From Tuctoria greenei (lineage: Eukaryota > Streptophyta > Magnoliopsida > Poales > Poaceae), in contig JAYESD010000005.1 of the NCBI GenBank assembly GCA_036927565.1, positions 149,867,196 to 149,931,195 of the forward strand: a DNA stretch of 64,000 nt, given 5' to 3'. Positions 10,663 to 21,721 of this stretch are shown here, one piece after another. A program made the position numbers and the translations under genes. Position 1 is the first letter of the stretch. Each line of letters opens with the position of its first letter. The notes under the pieces were generated by a model. It was not told where the DNA came from and searched no databases. It worked only from the letters and a program-made list of their open reading frames with translations.

Positions 10663-11537
10663 TGTCGGTGGTTTAGATCCGGCAGATCTCTCGACACTAC
10701 TAAAGTGTTAGAGGAGTTTGTGGTTCGGTGTGGGCGCGCGGAGATTCAAGAAGGTGAATTGTAAATGACACAGGAGACACGTAGATTTACGTGGTTCAGG
10801 CCGCCTGAGCGTAATACCCTACTCCACGGGATGTGTTGGTGTTGTATTGGTTGTCTGAGCTCAAAGTGAGTTCAGAGTGTAGAGTGAGCGTGTAGTGTAT
10901 CGAGCGTCTATGGAACGTGTAGAGTCTGTCGTTGGCCTGTCCCTTTATAGTACAAGGGCAGGCCGTTACAAGTTATCCTGGCCCGACATGTGGCCCCGAC
11001 GGTTACTAATATTGATACTCATTCAACACGTTTAATTGCCCTTAATGACCGAGTAATGGGCTTTGACAGCACCATTACTGGTAATTAAGGTCGTCCGATC
11101 GTGTGTCATTAATATAGTATTAATGACACTTGATCGGGTCTTGAAGTCTTTGATTCCCCTTTGAAGATCCAGAGCTGTTGTGGAGTCTTCTGGAGGTTAG
11201 AGGCTGAAGATCCGATAGTTGGACACGTGGCAGCTCCGGAGTGTACTGTGGGAAACAGGTAACTCCGGATCTACCTAACACGTGTCAGTTCTGGAGCTTC
11301 CCTCGGTCTGGGGTTAGGTCCGAGGGTGCCATTTCAGTACATAGCCCGGAGCTTCCCCCTTGTGGGCGGTAACTCCGGTTTGATAGTATGTGTGGCGACC
11401 CTGGGATTTTCCATGCTGGAGAAGCGGGTCCGGTTATGTCTGACATGTGGGCCTCCGAAGGTCTTCAAATCAAGTAGATGACTTTCCCTTGAGATCTTTG
11501 TAATCTCAAGGGGTGTACGGTTCCCAGGGTACCGACA
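10663..11537 (-). mobile_element. 5' LTR of element A (875 bp)
   Basis: The LTR is bounded by the inverted ends TGTCGGT...ACCGACA. The inner end abuts the primer binding site. The outer end abuts GTATA (11538-11542), where the interrupted family-B LTR resumes, so GTATA is the expected 5 bp target duplication. It contains CTCCGG-rich segments and a minus-strand TATA box. The LTR of element F (22942-23789) is a diverged homologue in the opposite orientation. Confidence 0.88.
10944..10950 (-). promoter_or_regulatory. TATA box in the LTR of element A
   Basis: On the minus strand CTATAAAGGGACAGG lies about 280 bp before the primer binding site, the right place for the LTR promoter. F has TATAAAAGGGC at the matching place. 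Confidence 0.6.
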
Positions 11538-12449
11538 GTATACCAGGTGTTTAGAACTCCAATGAATCAAGAAACATGGAGGTAACACTTGGATCTTGAT
11601 AATCTAGGGTTGGTGATAAACTTGGGGATGAATTGGTGGTGAAGAATGAAACTTGGTGGAGATCTTGATCCTCCTTCGTTTCCTCCTCTTCTTCTTCTTG
11701 CTTGGGATCTTCTCCTCCCTCCTTGATGGTGGCTCCCCATGAACTAGGGTTTGGGTGGGTGGAAAAGTGGCAAATAGATGTCAATCCAAGGGGTGGGGTT
11801 GTTTATATAGAGGTGGAGGCTAGGGTTAGCTGGATTTCGAGTTTTGGGATTAGTAGAGGCCGGTTTAGAGTCCCACATGGGCTCTAAAAGAGTTAGGCAC
11901 GACGTCCCTAGGCCCACTTAACGTGAAACCCAAGTAACAAGTCGTAAAACAAAAGGTCAACTCGGAGTCGCGAAATATCGGACAAGTCCGCAAAGGATCA
12001 GACTAGTCCGAAGTCGTCCAGAGAGAAAATCGGACAAGTCTGGCCAAACATCAAACAAGTCCGACTTTGAATAGAGAGGGAATCGGACAAGTCCCCTGGA
12101 ACACCGGACTAGTCCAATAAAGTCCAAGGACTTAGCAAATTTTTCAAGGATTCTTGGAATATCGGACTAGTCCGCACAAAATCGGACAAGTACGAAAGTT
12201 TCCAGAGCCAAAATGGGACTAGTCCGCAGCAAAAACGGACAAGTCCATTTTTAGTCAGAGAGAAATCGGACTAGTCCTCAGCAAAATCGGACTAGTCCGC
12301 ACTTTCCTGCGTTTTAAGTGCGGTTTTGTTCCAAATCAATTTTAAATGCTCCAAATCAATTTTAAACTTGTTTCCTCTTGTTGTGGGTTAATGTTAAACA
12401 TGTATATGAGTGTATGTAGGGCATGATGCATGAAAATGAGGGTGTTACA
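11538..12449 (-). mobile_element. family-B gypsy LTR, first ~900 bp, minus strand, cut by element A
   Basis: The reverse complement starts TGTAACACCCTCATTTTCATG at 12449 and follows the family-B LTR (compare 49529 onward). It passes the palindrome array, a TATA box (11802-11809) and the leader segment with CTTGATTCATTGGAGTTC, and stops at 11538 where element A begins. The other ~1.9 kb of a full LTR must lie beyond element A. It could be a solo LTR or the 5' LTR of a minus-strand element. Its right flank is CTAGG (12450-12454), a candidate target duplication whose partner is outside the window. Confidence 0.88.
11975..12301. repeat. palindrome array in family-B LTR (copy 1)
   Basis: About twelve units in ~325 bp follow the pattern tCGGACtAGTCCG or tCGGACaAGTCCg. 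They alternate between the ACTAGT core, a perfect palindrome, and an ACAAGT core. Examples lie at about 12163, 12266 and 12287. Spacing is about 20-35 bp with a few longer gaps. The array lies upstream of the LTR TATA box, in U3. Confidence 0.8.
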
Positions 12450-13324
12450 CTAGGCTAGGAAAAACATTGTATGAGCTTTGGTTTGGACACAAGCCTAGTG
12501 TCACACTATTTAGGTTCTTTGGTTGCAAATGCTTTGTTAAGAAACATGGTAATCTTGATAAATTTGAAGCTAGATCTGTTGATGGCATGTTTCTTGGTTA
12601 TCCATCTCATACAAGAAGCTACCGTGTGCTTTTACTTGATACTAACAAAATTGTGGAGACTTCTGAAGTTTCTTTTGATGAAGCTAGCCCAGGTACTAGC
12701 TCAAATATTGCAGATCCGGATCCATATCCGCAGGGGGAGTGTTTTTTCGTTGAAGATGAGGAAGAAGTTGTGATGCTGCCCAAAAATTCAGCAGCTAATG
12801 ACATTGTTCTAGCTCCTGATTTTGATTCACAACCAACAACGATGACCACCATTGCTGGTCCGGATCGTCCTCAAGTCACAAGCTCATAGATTTGTGATGA
12901 ACATGAAGAAGAAGAAGCTTGTGAAGTGTCCACTCTCCATCGGGTTCTCAAAAGTCATGCTCCACAACAATTTATTGGAAGCTTGCACGAACGAGTCACA
13001 CGGTTCAGGTTTTACGATCCAAACTCTCACACTCATTCTACTTTTGTTGTTTCTTTTGAACCCAAAGATATATCACACGCACTAACTAATGAATCTTGGA
13101 TTATTGCCGTGCAAGAAGAGTTAGAAAACTTTAAAAGAAATAATGTTTGGAAACTTGTATCTCCACCTCAAGTTCACACTTTGATTGGAACTAAATGGGT
13201 GTTTAAAAAAAAAGTGGGGATGAGGTTGTGGTTAGAAATAAGGCTAGGTTGGTTGCTCAAGGTTTCACACAACTTGAATGTCTAGATTCTGATGAAACTT
13301 TTGCTCCTGTTGCTAGATCAAAAC
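12450..13324 (+). pseudogene. Ty1/copia pol fragment (integrase C-terminus to start of RT)
   Basis: It opens inside the integrase C-terminal region: YELWFGHKPSV, FGCKCFVKKHGNLDKFEARS, GMFLGYPSHTRSYRV. It then has a variable acidic linker (stop at 12887) and, in another frame, the RT entry region LHERVTRFRFYD, QEELENFKRNNVWKLV, IGTKWVFKKK. An A-run at 13206-13215 shifts the frame before RNKARLVAQGF. The fragment ends abruptly near ETFAPVARSK. It is a different copia family from the Sirevirus that follows, since both have their own integrase C-terminal sequences. Both ends are truncated. Confidence 0.8.
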
Positions 13325-14100
13325 TGAAACAACTCAACCTTGCAAATGCTCTAACTTGATTATAAAACTTAAAGATGAGCTTAAGTTGGCATATTTGACA
13401 AGGAGAAGATGGCATATGCACGTAGTGCATATACCAACATAAGACATCCCCTTTTCAAGGATGGTCTTGGCTACTATAGGGGGAGGAGGCAAAACGCCAA
13501 AACTCCCAAGAATGGCAAAGACTTCACTGTTTTTGTAAAAGGAGGTTCATATAATACTAATAAAGGAAAGAACATTGCTACATATCCTAAAATGGCTAAG
13601 AAGGAACCTCATCCCTTGTTCCATGATTTTGATGCTTCATATGTGTTATTAAGGAACAAGTTTTGTAAAGCATATGGTATGTATGTTGGGCCACACCACG
13701 AGAGTCCTAAACCTTGTGTGTGGGTGTCCAAGTGCCTCTTGACTAGCATCAAAGGACCCAACACCGCTTGGGTACCTAAAGCCAAGCCTTAAATTCTTTT
13801 TGTAGGCATACTCCTCCACTGGAACCAAGTGGGTTCTTGATAGCGAATGCACTAATCATATGACCGAAGAGAGGAAGATGTTTGTAGAGTATGAGAAAAA
13901 TGAAGATCCAAGTGAAGGGATCTATTTTGGGGAAAATAGCCAAGGAAAAATCCTTGGCACCGGTAGAATTGCTATATCCCCTAATCATACACTTTCAAAT
14001 GATTTATATGTTGATTCACTTGATTATAACCTCTTGTACATATCACAACTATGTGACAAAGGTTATAATTGTTTATTCACTAATGAGGGTGTGACCGTCA
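13325..14100 (+). pseudogene. Sirevirus gag end and protease
   Basis: The gag C-terminal region is at 13409-13792 (AYARSAYTNIRHPLFKDGLG, then FHDFDASYVLLRNKF and a Trp/Val/Pro-rich end WVPKAKP before a TAA). In the next frame the protease begins near 13812 with WVLDSECTNHM: the D-S-G active site reads D-S-E. It continues with GIYFGENSQGKILGTGRIAIS and LYVDSLDYNLLYISQLC. The Gly to Glu change and the frame break suggest an inactive protease. Confidence 0.72.
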
Positions 14101-15290
14101 CAAGCAGAAGCAATGACTCAATTGCTTTTAAGGGTCTACTCAAGGGAAAGCTCTATCTTGTGGATTCCACCGCAGATAAATCCCAGATTGATACATGCTT
14201 AATTGCAAAAACTGACATGGGATGGCTTTGGCATAGAAGGCTAGCCCATGTTGGGATGAGGAAATTGCAAAAACTCCATAAGGGCGAGCACATCTGAGGT
14301 TTGAAGAATGTTGTGTTCGATAAGGATAAGCCATGTAGCGCATTCCAAGACAGGAAGCAAGTTGAAGCCCAACATCCATCCAAGAACATCATGACAACAA
14401 CAAGACCATTGGAACTTTTACACATAGATCTCTTTGGTCCAATCGCCTACATAAGCATTGGCAGTAACAAATATGGTCTTGTAATTGTTGATGATTTTTC
14501 ACGTTTCATTTGGGTGTTCCTTTTGCATGATAAGAGTGAGACTCACGGTGTTCTCATGAAGTACATGAGGAGAGCTCAAAATGATTTCTCCTTAAGAATC
14601 AAGACTATAAGGAGTGACAATGGCACCGAATTCAAGAACACTCAATTGAAGAATTCTTGGATGAAGAAGGCATCAAGCATGAGTACTCGACCCCCTACTC
14701 CCCTCAACAAAATGGGGTGGTCTAGAGGAAGAATAGGATCCTCATCGAGATGGCAAGAACCATGCTTGACGAATACAAGACATCAAACCGGTTTTGGGCG
14801 GAAGCGGTTAACACCACTTGCCATGCCATAAACCGGTTGTACCTTCACTGCATCCTTAAGAAGACATCTCATGAGCTCCTAACCAGTGACAAGCCCAACA
14901 TTTCTTACTTTCGTGTTTTTGGGAGCAAATGCTATATTCTGAACAAGAAGCCTAGAACTTCAAACTCCGCTTCTATGTCCGATGAGGGTTTCTTGCTTGG
15001 TTATGACTCAAACTCTTATGCCTATCGTGTCTTCAACAAATCCTCCAAAATTGTTGAAGTAGCACGTGACGTAGTGTTTGATGAAACTAATGGCTCCCAA
15101 GTGGAGCATGTTGATTTTCATGTGCTAGATCAAGAAGAAGCTCAACAAGTGGTGATAGGAAGGATGGCACTTGGAGATATACGACCAAAAGAACAACCTC
15201 AAGACTCAAGTGATCATCCTACACATCAATCAAGCTCTTCCTCAAAACAATCAAGCACAAGTTCCCCAAGACGTGCTCCAAGAAGATGAA
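14101..15290 (+). pseudogene. Sirevirus integrase
   Basis: The zinc-binding half has WLWHRRLAHVGMRKL (two His). The second Cys of the Cys pair appears to be Phe (PCSAF). A TGA lies at 14295-14297. The core has LLHIDLFGPIA and IRSDNGTEF (first and second catalytic Asp). A frameshift near 14640-14660 follows, and the codon at the catalytic Glu position is TAG (in the context GGTGGTCTAGAGGAAGAAT). The C-terminal region continues with MARTMLDEYKTSNRFWAEA, FRVFGSKCYILNKK, GFLLGYDSNSYAYRVFNKS and an acidic, Ser-rich tail. At least two lesions affect catalytic function. Confidence 0.82.
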
Positions 15291-17009
15291 AATGGCAGCA
15301 TCAATCAAGGGGGAGACAATGAAAATGAGGAAGACGAAGATGAAGATTCAAGACCACCAAAAGGGGGTATCCTAGGAGAGTAATGTACATCAAAGCGTTC
15401 AACGGGACCATCCCATTGACAACATCCTAGGAGACATCTCAAAGTGGGCAAATACTCGATCTCGTGTTGCAAATTTTCGTGAACATTACTCTTTTGTTTC
15501 TTCCTTGGAGTCTCACAAGGTTGAAGAAGCACTAAGAGATCTGGATTGGGTGATGGCCATGCAAGAAGAGCTCACCAACTTTGAAAGAAATCAAGTGTGA
15601 GAGCTAGTGAAGAGGACAAATGTGAATGTTGTGGGCACCATGTGGGTGTTCCGCAACAAGCAAGATGAACACAGGGTGGTTACAAGGAAAAAAGCAAGAC
15701 ATGTGGCCAAAGTTATTCACAAGTCGAAGGTTCCGATTTCTATGAAACCTTTGCTCCAATATCTAGGCTTGAATCAATTTGCATATCACTTGCCTTTGCT
15801 ACTCACCATGATTTTAAGCTACATCAAATGGACACCAAGAGTGCATTCCTCAATGGTCCAATCAAGGAAGAGGTGTATGTGGAGCAACCCCCTCGGTTTT
15901 GAGGCTCAAGACTTCCCAAAGCATGTCTACAAATTGCGTAAGGCTCTATATGACCTCAAACAAGCCCCTAGAGCTTGGTATGAGTGCCTTAAATATTTCT
16001 TAACTCAAAACTATTTCAAAATTGGGAAGGCTGATTATACCTTGTTCACTAAGCATTTTAATGATGATTTGTTTGTTTGCCAAAATATATGTCGATGACA
16101 TTATATTTGGTTCTACTAACAATGTATTTTGTGATGAGTTTTCCAAGATAATGACCGAGAGGTTTGAGATGTCCATGACGGGGGAGTTGAAGTTCTTTCA
16201 TGGTTTTCAGTTGAAGCGACTCAAGGAAGGCACATTCATTAGTCAAACAAAGTACACGGAAGATATACTCAAGAATTTCAATATGGACAAAGCCAAACCC
16301 ATCAAGACTCCAATGGGAACCAATGGGCATCTCGATCTAAATGAAGATGGTCCAAGTGTGGACCAAAAGGTATATCGCTCCATGATAGGTTCATTACTTT
16401 ACTTATGTGCATCAAGGCCCGATATCATGCTTACTTATGTGTGCTCCTAAGGTGTGTCATTTGACCTCTATTAAGAGAATTCTTAGATATTTGGTTCACA
16501 CACCAAGCCTAGTACATTGGTACCCTAAGGGCTCTAAGTTTAACCTCATTGGATATTCCAATGCGGACTATGCGGGGTGCATAGTTGATAGGAAGAGTAC
16601 CTCTGAAACTTGCCAATTCCTTGGTAGATCTCTAGTGTCTTAGTCCTTAAAGAAACAAAACTCCCTTGCTCTTTCCACAGCCGAAGTGGAGTATGTCACC
16701 GCCGGAAGTTGTTGTGCACAACTTCTTTGGATGTGACAAACTCTTAGGGACTATGGCATAAACTTGAGCCATATCCCCCTCCTATGTGACAATGAGAGTG
16801 CCATTAAAATAGCTCACAATCCAGTTGAACACTCAAGGACCAAACACATTGATATTCGCCACCACTTCTTGAGGAATCACTCCATCAAAGGAGACACTGC
16901 AATTTCCTATGTGAAAACCAAAAAACAATTGGTCGATATCTTCACCAAGCCCCTAGATGAGAGAATATTTTGTGAACTTAGGAGTGAGCTCAATATCATA
17001 GATTCTTGA
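15291..17009 (+). pseudogene. Sirevirus reverse transcriptase and RNase H
   Basis: RT spans about 15540 to 16450: VVGTMWVFRNKQDEHRVVTRKK, then a stretch with several small frameshifts, VYKLRKALYDLKQAPRAWYE, and IYVDDIIFGSTNN at about 16089-16128 with the YVDD box intact. The frame shifts just before that box. RNase H follows: GYSNADYAGCIVDRKSTSET, a stop at 16641, the segment of LALSTAEVEYVTAG type, LLCDNESAIKIAHNPVEHS, and the terminal KTKKQLVDIFTKPLDER, ending at 17009. Stops lie at 16449 and 16641, with several frame changes. Confidence 0.83.
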
Positions 17010-17947
17010 AATGTGGCTTGAGTCATGCACATCTGATTGTTAATTACATGTGCTTCAAAATTCACACATGCTTGCGAAAAACTCTTCCTCCTCAATTTTC
17101 TAGAAATTATTTTGAAATTATTGAATCTTTGTGAATTATGCTCATAGTTTGGTTGTTGATTGCTTACTGACCATGTTTACAAAGATATTTTGTGAAAATA
17201 TAGTCCAGAAGGTTCAAATCTCTGTTGAAAACTCAATATATATAAGTATTCAACCTTTAAACTGGACTAGTCCGCTCCTCTGCACCGGACTAGTCTGGCC
17301 AATCAGAAAAGTTCGGACCCAGCCCGTATGTCGGACAAGTCCGGGTCCCCAACTGGACTAGTCTGCCCCTGGGGACTTAAACTCCCCAGGAACCCTCGAA
17401 CAGTCACTCTCATTCAAAAACACCCTCTCTCTCTTCAAATGCACAAAAACCACACCCAAATTGGCAATTTTCACTTCCCTCCACCAAAAATCATTTCCAA
17501 TCCGTTGATTGAAGCCCTAAGGTGCATGGAAACTCATCCCCAAGCATCCAAAGCCAATTCTTCATCGGCATTGCGTCAATTCAATGATTTAAAGAGGTAT
17601 TTTTGACTAAACCCTAAAACCTTCGAAGTTCAATTCTTTTAGGTCTTTTGATAGAAACTTCTTCACAGAAGTTGTTCCCTATATCATTGTGATCATATCC
17701 CTGGAATATTGTGGTCAGATCCGTAGTTTTTGCAAATTCTCTCAATATTAAGGTTCTTACTGTGTATACCGGACTAGTCTGACCACGTGGCGGAAGTGTC
17801 CGACTCATGCGGACTAGTCCAACCCTTGGGCGGATAAGTCTGTGTTACACAGTGAAAACCCTAACCTTGATGAATTTTGCGAACTCTAATGCTATATTAC
17901 ACTTCCTTGGACTCATATACTCTTCTTTACATCACTTCTCAGCGACG
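17010..17947 (+). other. Sirevirus spacer between pol and additional ORF, with palindromes
   Basis: No supported ORF. GGACTAGTCC-type palindromes cluster at about 17264-17365 and 17765-17845, in forms such as CCGGACTAGTCTGG, TCGGACAAGTCCGG and GCGGACTAGTCC. A TATATATAAG at 17236-17245 and CT-rich, 5'-UTR-like sequence at about 17400-17500 precede the additional ORF, which would fit a separate transcript start. That last point is inference. Confidence 0.55.
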
Positions 17948-19609
17948 ATGTCAGATTCCAACTACGTGCCTCTCTCCAATTCCAAGGTCGAGGCAGGAAG
18001 ACAAGCTCTCTATCGACGGGATCGTGAAGAGCGAGAGCTTGCTATAGCTCTCGTCGAATCTCAGTCAGAGGAAAGAAACGACAAGAAGAAGCAAAGGGAG
18101 GCACATAGCTCTGCTGCAGCCGAGGCTGCCCCAAAAAGGAAGAGGCTTGTGGCCATGGGAGAAAAAGCAATAACTTAGGAGGCTAGAAGTTCCAAAGTCA
18201 AGGGAAAGGCACCGATGGCTGAAGCAGCAAAGAAGAGGGCAACCTCTATCAAAAAGACAACAAGCAAGGCTAAAAAGGGACCCTACCAATCTATTGGTCT
18301 TTTGAGGATGTCCTCACAGGCCCCAAACCCTAATCGCCAAGCTGCATTCAATGCTAACACTTTCAAAGGCAAAGGGGCTGAGAAGGCAAAGAAGCTTCAG
18401 ATTGTCAATGTATATCAGCGCGAGAGGAGCACCAGAGACCCTCGTTTCTGGTGTGATTTCCACTGTGACTACTACAGGACAATCTATATGTCCAAGAAGG
18501 CGCCAGTGACAGATGCCCAGTGGATTGATTGGGACTATATGGCACAAAAGGATCACTTGGCCTTCAATGTCGTGATTAAAGCTATAGAGCTCCATGGACT
18601 AAATAAGCTTATGGTATTTCAATATAATTGGAATGTGGAAGTAATTGCCCAATTCTACTCTACTATCTACTTCCACACCGATGGGGATCGGAGGATCACT
18701 TGGATGACCCATCGAGAGCAATACTCCAATACTTACTGGGAGTTCGCTCAAATTCATGACTTGGAGGATCATCATGAGAATGATATTATTATTTCAAACC
18801 TCAAGGCAGTTGATTGGGGTACCTTGGATTACATGTATCCAAGTCATGCAGTTTATGAGGCCGGGCACATTCGCAACATCAAGCCCTTCTATAGTGTCCT
18901 CAACCATGTGCTCTGGAATACAATTGCCCCCAAAGATGGAGATGCGGGCATCGTTCAAGGAAACATAAGACACTTAATGGTACTCATTGATGTAGATGTC
19001 TGATTCAACGTGGTGGACTACATCTTTGATGACATCTTCAACATCTCTCACACACCCAAGCGATCATGTTGCTATGCTCCTTATATCATCTTCATGATCG
19101 AGAAGGTGTCTGCGCTTACCCTCAAGAAGGACATTATTCATCGAAGACTTAGTCCTTAGATTCCTACTCCAGGGCCACCTGTACCTAGAAGGAAGAACGC
19201 GGATCCTATTGCCTCAGCCTCCCACTTTATGTCTTCATCGCCACCACCTCCTCCTCCTCCATCTCAATCTGGCAGTGGATTCTTCAAGTGTTTCAAGGCT
19301 ATTTTCACCTCTTGCCGGAAGTCGTAAGTTCAGCCACGTCACATAGAGCATCGCCAAGAGAAGTATCTCAAGGCGATGTGTGACAAGCTCGAAGTCCCCA
19401 TGTCTCCCACCGTAGAGAGTGATAGAGAGCTGAATCCATTCCCGGAGTTCACCACTGAAGAACTCACGCAATTTGGTGATGTTAGCACCTCCACGGCGGC
19501 TCCATCCGAGGATGAAGGTGATGATGAAGATGCCAATGATCCGGAGGCCACGGAGAGCGACAGTGAGCGTCAAGGTGGAGACGATGACGACGATGATGAT
19601 GAAGAGTAG
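17948..19609 (+). pseudogene. Sirevirus additional (envelope-position) ORF
   Basis: A single frame opens with the ATG at 17948 (MSDSNYVPLSNSKV) and runs to a TAG at 19607-19609, about 553 codons. It is interrupted by in-frame TAG 18176, TGA 19001, TAG 19157 and TAA 19325. The N-terminus is charged and basic (EERNDKKKQREAHS, PKRKRL). The middle is globular and rich in aromatic residues (FWCDFHCDYYRTIYM, AQWIDWDYMAQKDHL). A proline run PPPPPPP lies at about 19244-19264, and the tail is acidic (GGDDDDDDDEE). Its position, downstream of pol and before the polypurine tract, is that of the extra or envelope-like ORF of some Sireviruses. I see no clear signal peptide or transmembrane segment, so an envelope role is not supported. 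Confidence 0.68.
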
Positions 19610-20039
19610 ATCTTAGGGCTCTCCTTCTCTTTTGCTTTTTGGTGTCTTCATGCCAAAGGGAGAGAGGTTGGAAGGGGCACATAGAGTTTAACTAGTCATT
19701 GTCTCTTTTGATCCTCATGGACATGTATTATGGTTTTAAAACTCTCATTTCAAGTTATGTGAAACTTAATCTATGTTTCACATGTACTATGCTCAATTGT
19801 GATGTTATGCTTGACTTAACTTGTTTATCTCGCATATTTATTGTCTTACCACAATTTATGAGCACATCACTTAGGCACCCCACCATAACATGTATATCTA
19901 TGATAACTCTCTTAATTTCCCTTACTCTTGATGCATACATTGAGGGGGGGTTACTTATATAAATACATGTTATGAAAAAAAGTATTATCCTTTTGTTGAA
20001 GCTTAATGTGTTGTCATCAATCACCAAAAAGGGGGAGAT
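19610..20039 (+). other. Sirevirus 3' noncoding region ending in polypurine tract
   Basis: AT-rich and noncoding; no palindromes of the GGACTAGTCC type in this part. It ends with ACCAAAAAGGGGGAGAT (20023-20039), a polypurine tract directly before the LTR start TGAAAGTGC. Confidence 0.7.
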
Positions 20040-20351
20040 TGAAAGTGCATCTAGGAATCCCCGTAGGTTTAGAATGATTGATGATGACAAGTAAGAGACT
20101 AAAGATCTGATTTGATCTTAATCACAGGTGTGATGATTGAAATGAGATAAAATCCCTCAAATAGGAAAAGGTTGAAACATGGTCGAAGACTCAAGAATAG
20201 AAATTAGGGTTTCTATTGTGTTGAGTTTAGACTAGTTGTATCATGTATGAGGGTGGTTGTATCATGTGCATTGAGATCATCCAAGAGGGCTCAAAGTGGA
20301 ACTTGAGAGAAAAACCCAAGTGAGAATCAAAAATGAGAGAAAACACTCATA

Positions 20352-20932
20352 AGTTGGACTTGTCCGGGCCTATGGCCGGACTAGTCTGGGTCAGGAAGAT
20401 TAGTCTGTTTTGGGTCGGACTAAACGTCTCTGGATGAGTTCGGACTTGTCCGTCTGTGTACGGACTATTTAGTTCTTCCCTTGGTGAGAGAATTTGGAGC
20501 TAAGCCCTAGAAGGCCGGACATGTCTGCCACTGTGGCCGGACTAGTCTGGACCCTCCAGAGAAGTCCGTTTTGGGACGGACCAAAGCATTTTGGATGAGT
20601 TCGTACATTTCCATTGTGGTACGGACTAGTCCGTTTGAGACTTAGTGGGAAAACGAAGCAAAACCCTAGGAGGTCGGACTTGTCTACCCTGGTGGTCGGA
20701 CTAGTCCAGGCCTACCTAGTTTAGTCTGTTTTGAGCCAGACTAAACCTCTCTCATCCACTTCGGACTAGTCTGTTGTTGGCTGGACTAGTCTGGGTTGCC
20801 ATGACCATTTGAATTTGAAATGTTTGGAATGCACATCATCTATTTTGTCAATCGATGACTTGAAATTGTCGGTGGTCCCAGAAGGCCGGACTAGTCCGTG
20901 GCATAGGGTCGGACTAGTCCGGGGTTGCCCTG
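20352..20932. repeat. palindrome array in Sirevirus LTR
   Basis: At least ten units of the form CCGGACTAGTCCGG and one- or two-base variants occur, upstream of the TATA box. The clearest are at about 20885-20899 (GGCCGGACTAGTCCG) and 20909-20922 (TCGGACTAGTCCGG). Variants have cores ACTTGT and ACATGT. The same unit fills the U3 of family-B gypsy LTRs. Confidence 0.78.
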
Positions 20933-20959
20933 GTGGCAACAGTTAGTTGTCAGGACCCC

Positions 20960-20967
20960 TATAAAAA
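20960..20967 (+). promoter_or_regulatory. TATA box in Sirevirus LTR
   Basis: CCCCTATAAAAAGGGGAACC lies about 30 bp after the palindrome array. The flanking CCCCT/AGGGG makes the box itself a short inverted repeat. Confidence 0.6.
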
Positions 20968-21721
20968 GGGGAACCCCTGCCCTTCGTTGAACTCTCTCGA
21001 ACCCTAGCACTGCCACAACTGACCTAGAGCCTTCCAAAGCCTTCTACTTTTCCTTCTAACCCTCTAAGATCAAATCTTGAAGAGATTAGGGTTTTGGAAG
21101 GGGAGTCAAGGAAGATCATCGTGCTTTGGCTCTCGGGTTGATCTCTTGCACTTGTGTTGTGTTTGGCTTGTGTGAGCTGAGCTTCAAGTGCTCCTTGTTG
21201 TATTGATTCTTGGGAGCCTCAACTTTTGAGCAGCCCGAATCAAACTTGGTGATTACCCTTTGATATAGTGGAAACCAAGTCGGCCATTGTGGTGGCCTAG
21301 TAGGAAGAGGGTCAAGTGAGACCCGATCCTTGTGTGGACTTCTCAACGTGGATGTAGGCTTCTTCGTGGAGATGAACCACGGGATAAATCTTGTCTCACT
21401 TGTCGCTTTACATTTGGTATTCACTAGAATTGCTATTAGGATTTATATTGTTCTTAACTTTGATCTTTGTTGAAATCGTGTAACCTAACTACTTACATTT
21501 GTTAATCTAAATTGTACTAGGTTACTAGACATTGCATCTATCTTTGGTGAACTTAAATTCCGCAAATCACTTGTAGAAATCAAGTTTTTAGGTTTTCATC
21601 CTGTGTTGAGTGGACTAGTCCGACCCTAATTAGACTAGTCCGGCCTCAGGAATTTAATCTCGTTTGATTAACCGATTTCAGGTATTATTGCCTATTCACC
21701 CCCCCCTCTAGGCGACATTCA

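Larger units (their letters stand above)
1..11537 (-). mobile_element. Ty3/gypsy Tat-lineage retrotransposon A, 3' LTR outside window
   Basis: The order on the minus strand is 5' LTR (10663-11537), primer binding site, gag, protease, RT, RNase H, a second RNase H, integrase, then a spacer and an additional ORF on the opposite strand. Two RNase H domains and an additional ORF between pol and the 3' LTR are hallmarks of the plant Tat lineage (established knowledge). The 3' LTR is not in the window. Element F carries the same left-end sequence (its 22400-22850 matches A's 1-194 in reverse), with its LTR a little further out, so A's 3' LTR should begin a few hundred bases left of position 1. All coding parts are broken. 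A sits inside a family-B LTR whose other part must lie left of the window. Confidence 0.9.
13325..21721 (+). mobile_element. Sirevirus (Ty1/copia) with additional 3' ORF, 5'-truncated
   Basis: In order: end of gag, protease, integrase, RT, RNase H, a ~0.9 kb noncoding spacer with palindromes, a large additional ORF, a polypurine tract (AAAAAGGGGGAGAT, 20026-20039) and a 1682 bp 3' LTR. Ty1/copia order (integrase before RT), a long 3' additional ORF and dense noncoding palindromes fit the Sirevirus genus of plant copia elements. The 5' LTR, primer site and most of gag are missing. The left edge abuts an unrelated copia fragment without a visible LTR, so the junction reflects deletion or recombination. 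Confidence 0.85.
20040..21721 (+). mobile_element. Sirevirus 3' LTR (1682 bp)
   Basis: It starts TGAAAGTGCATCTAGGAATC after the polypurine tract and ends CTCTAGGCGACATTCA, preceded by a C-run (ATTCACCCCCCCCTC), a common end for grass Sirevirus LTRs. It contains GGACTAGTCC-type palindromes at about 20352-20930 and 21603-21645, and a TATA box at 20960. Element F sequence follows at 21722, so the Sirevirus inserted into F's additional ORF or was joined to it. Confidence 0.82.

Noticed and set aside
11975..12301. CRISPR-like array of short repeats
   Set aside because: Units are variable palindromes with irregular short spacers inside a plant LTR; there are no cas genes and the context is eukaryotic.
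17948..19609. Envelope glycoprotein label for the Sirevirus additional ORF
   Set aside because: No signal peptide or transmembrane segment is visible, so only the position supports such a label.
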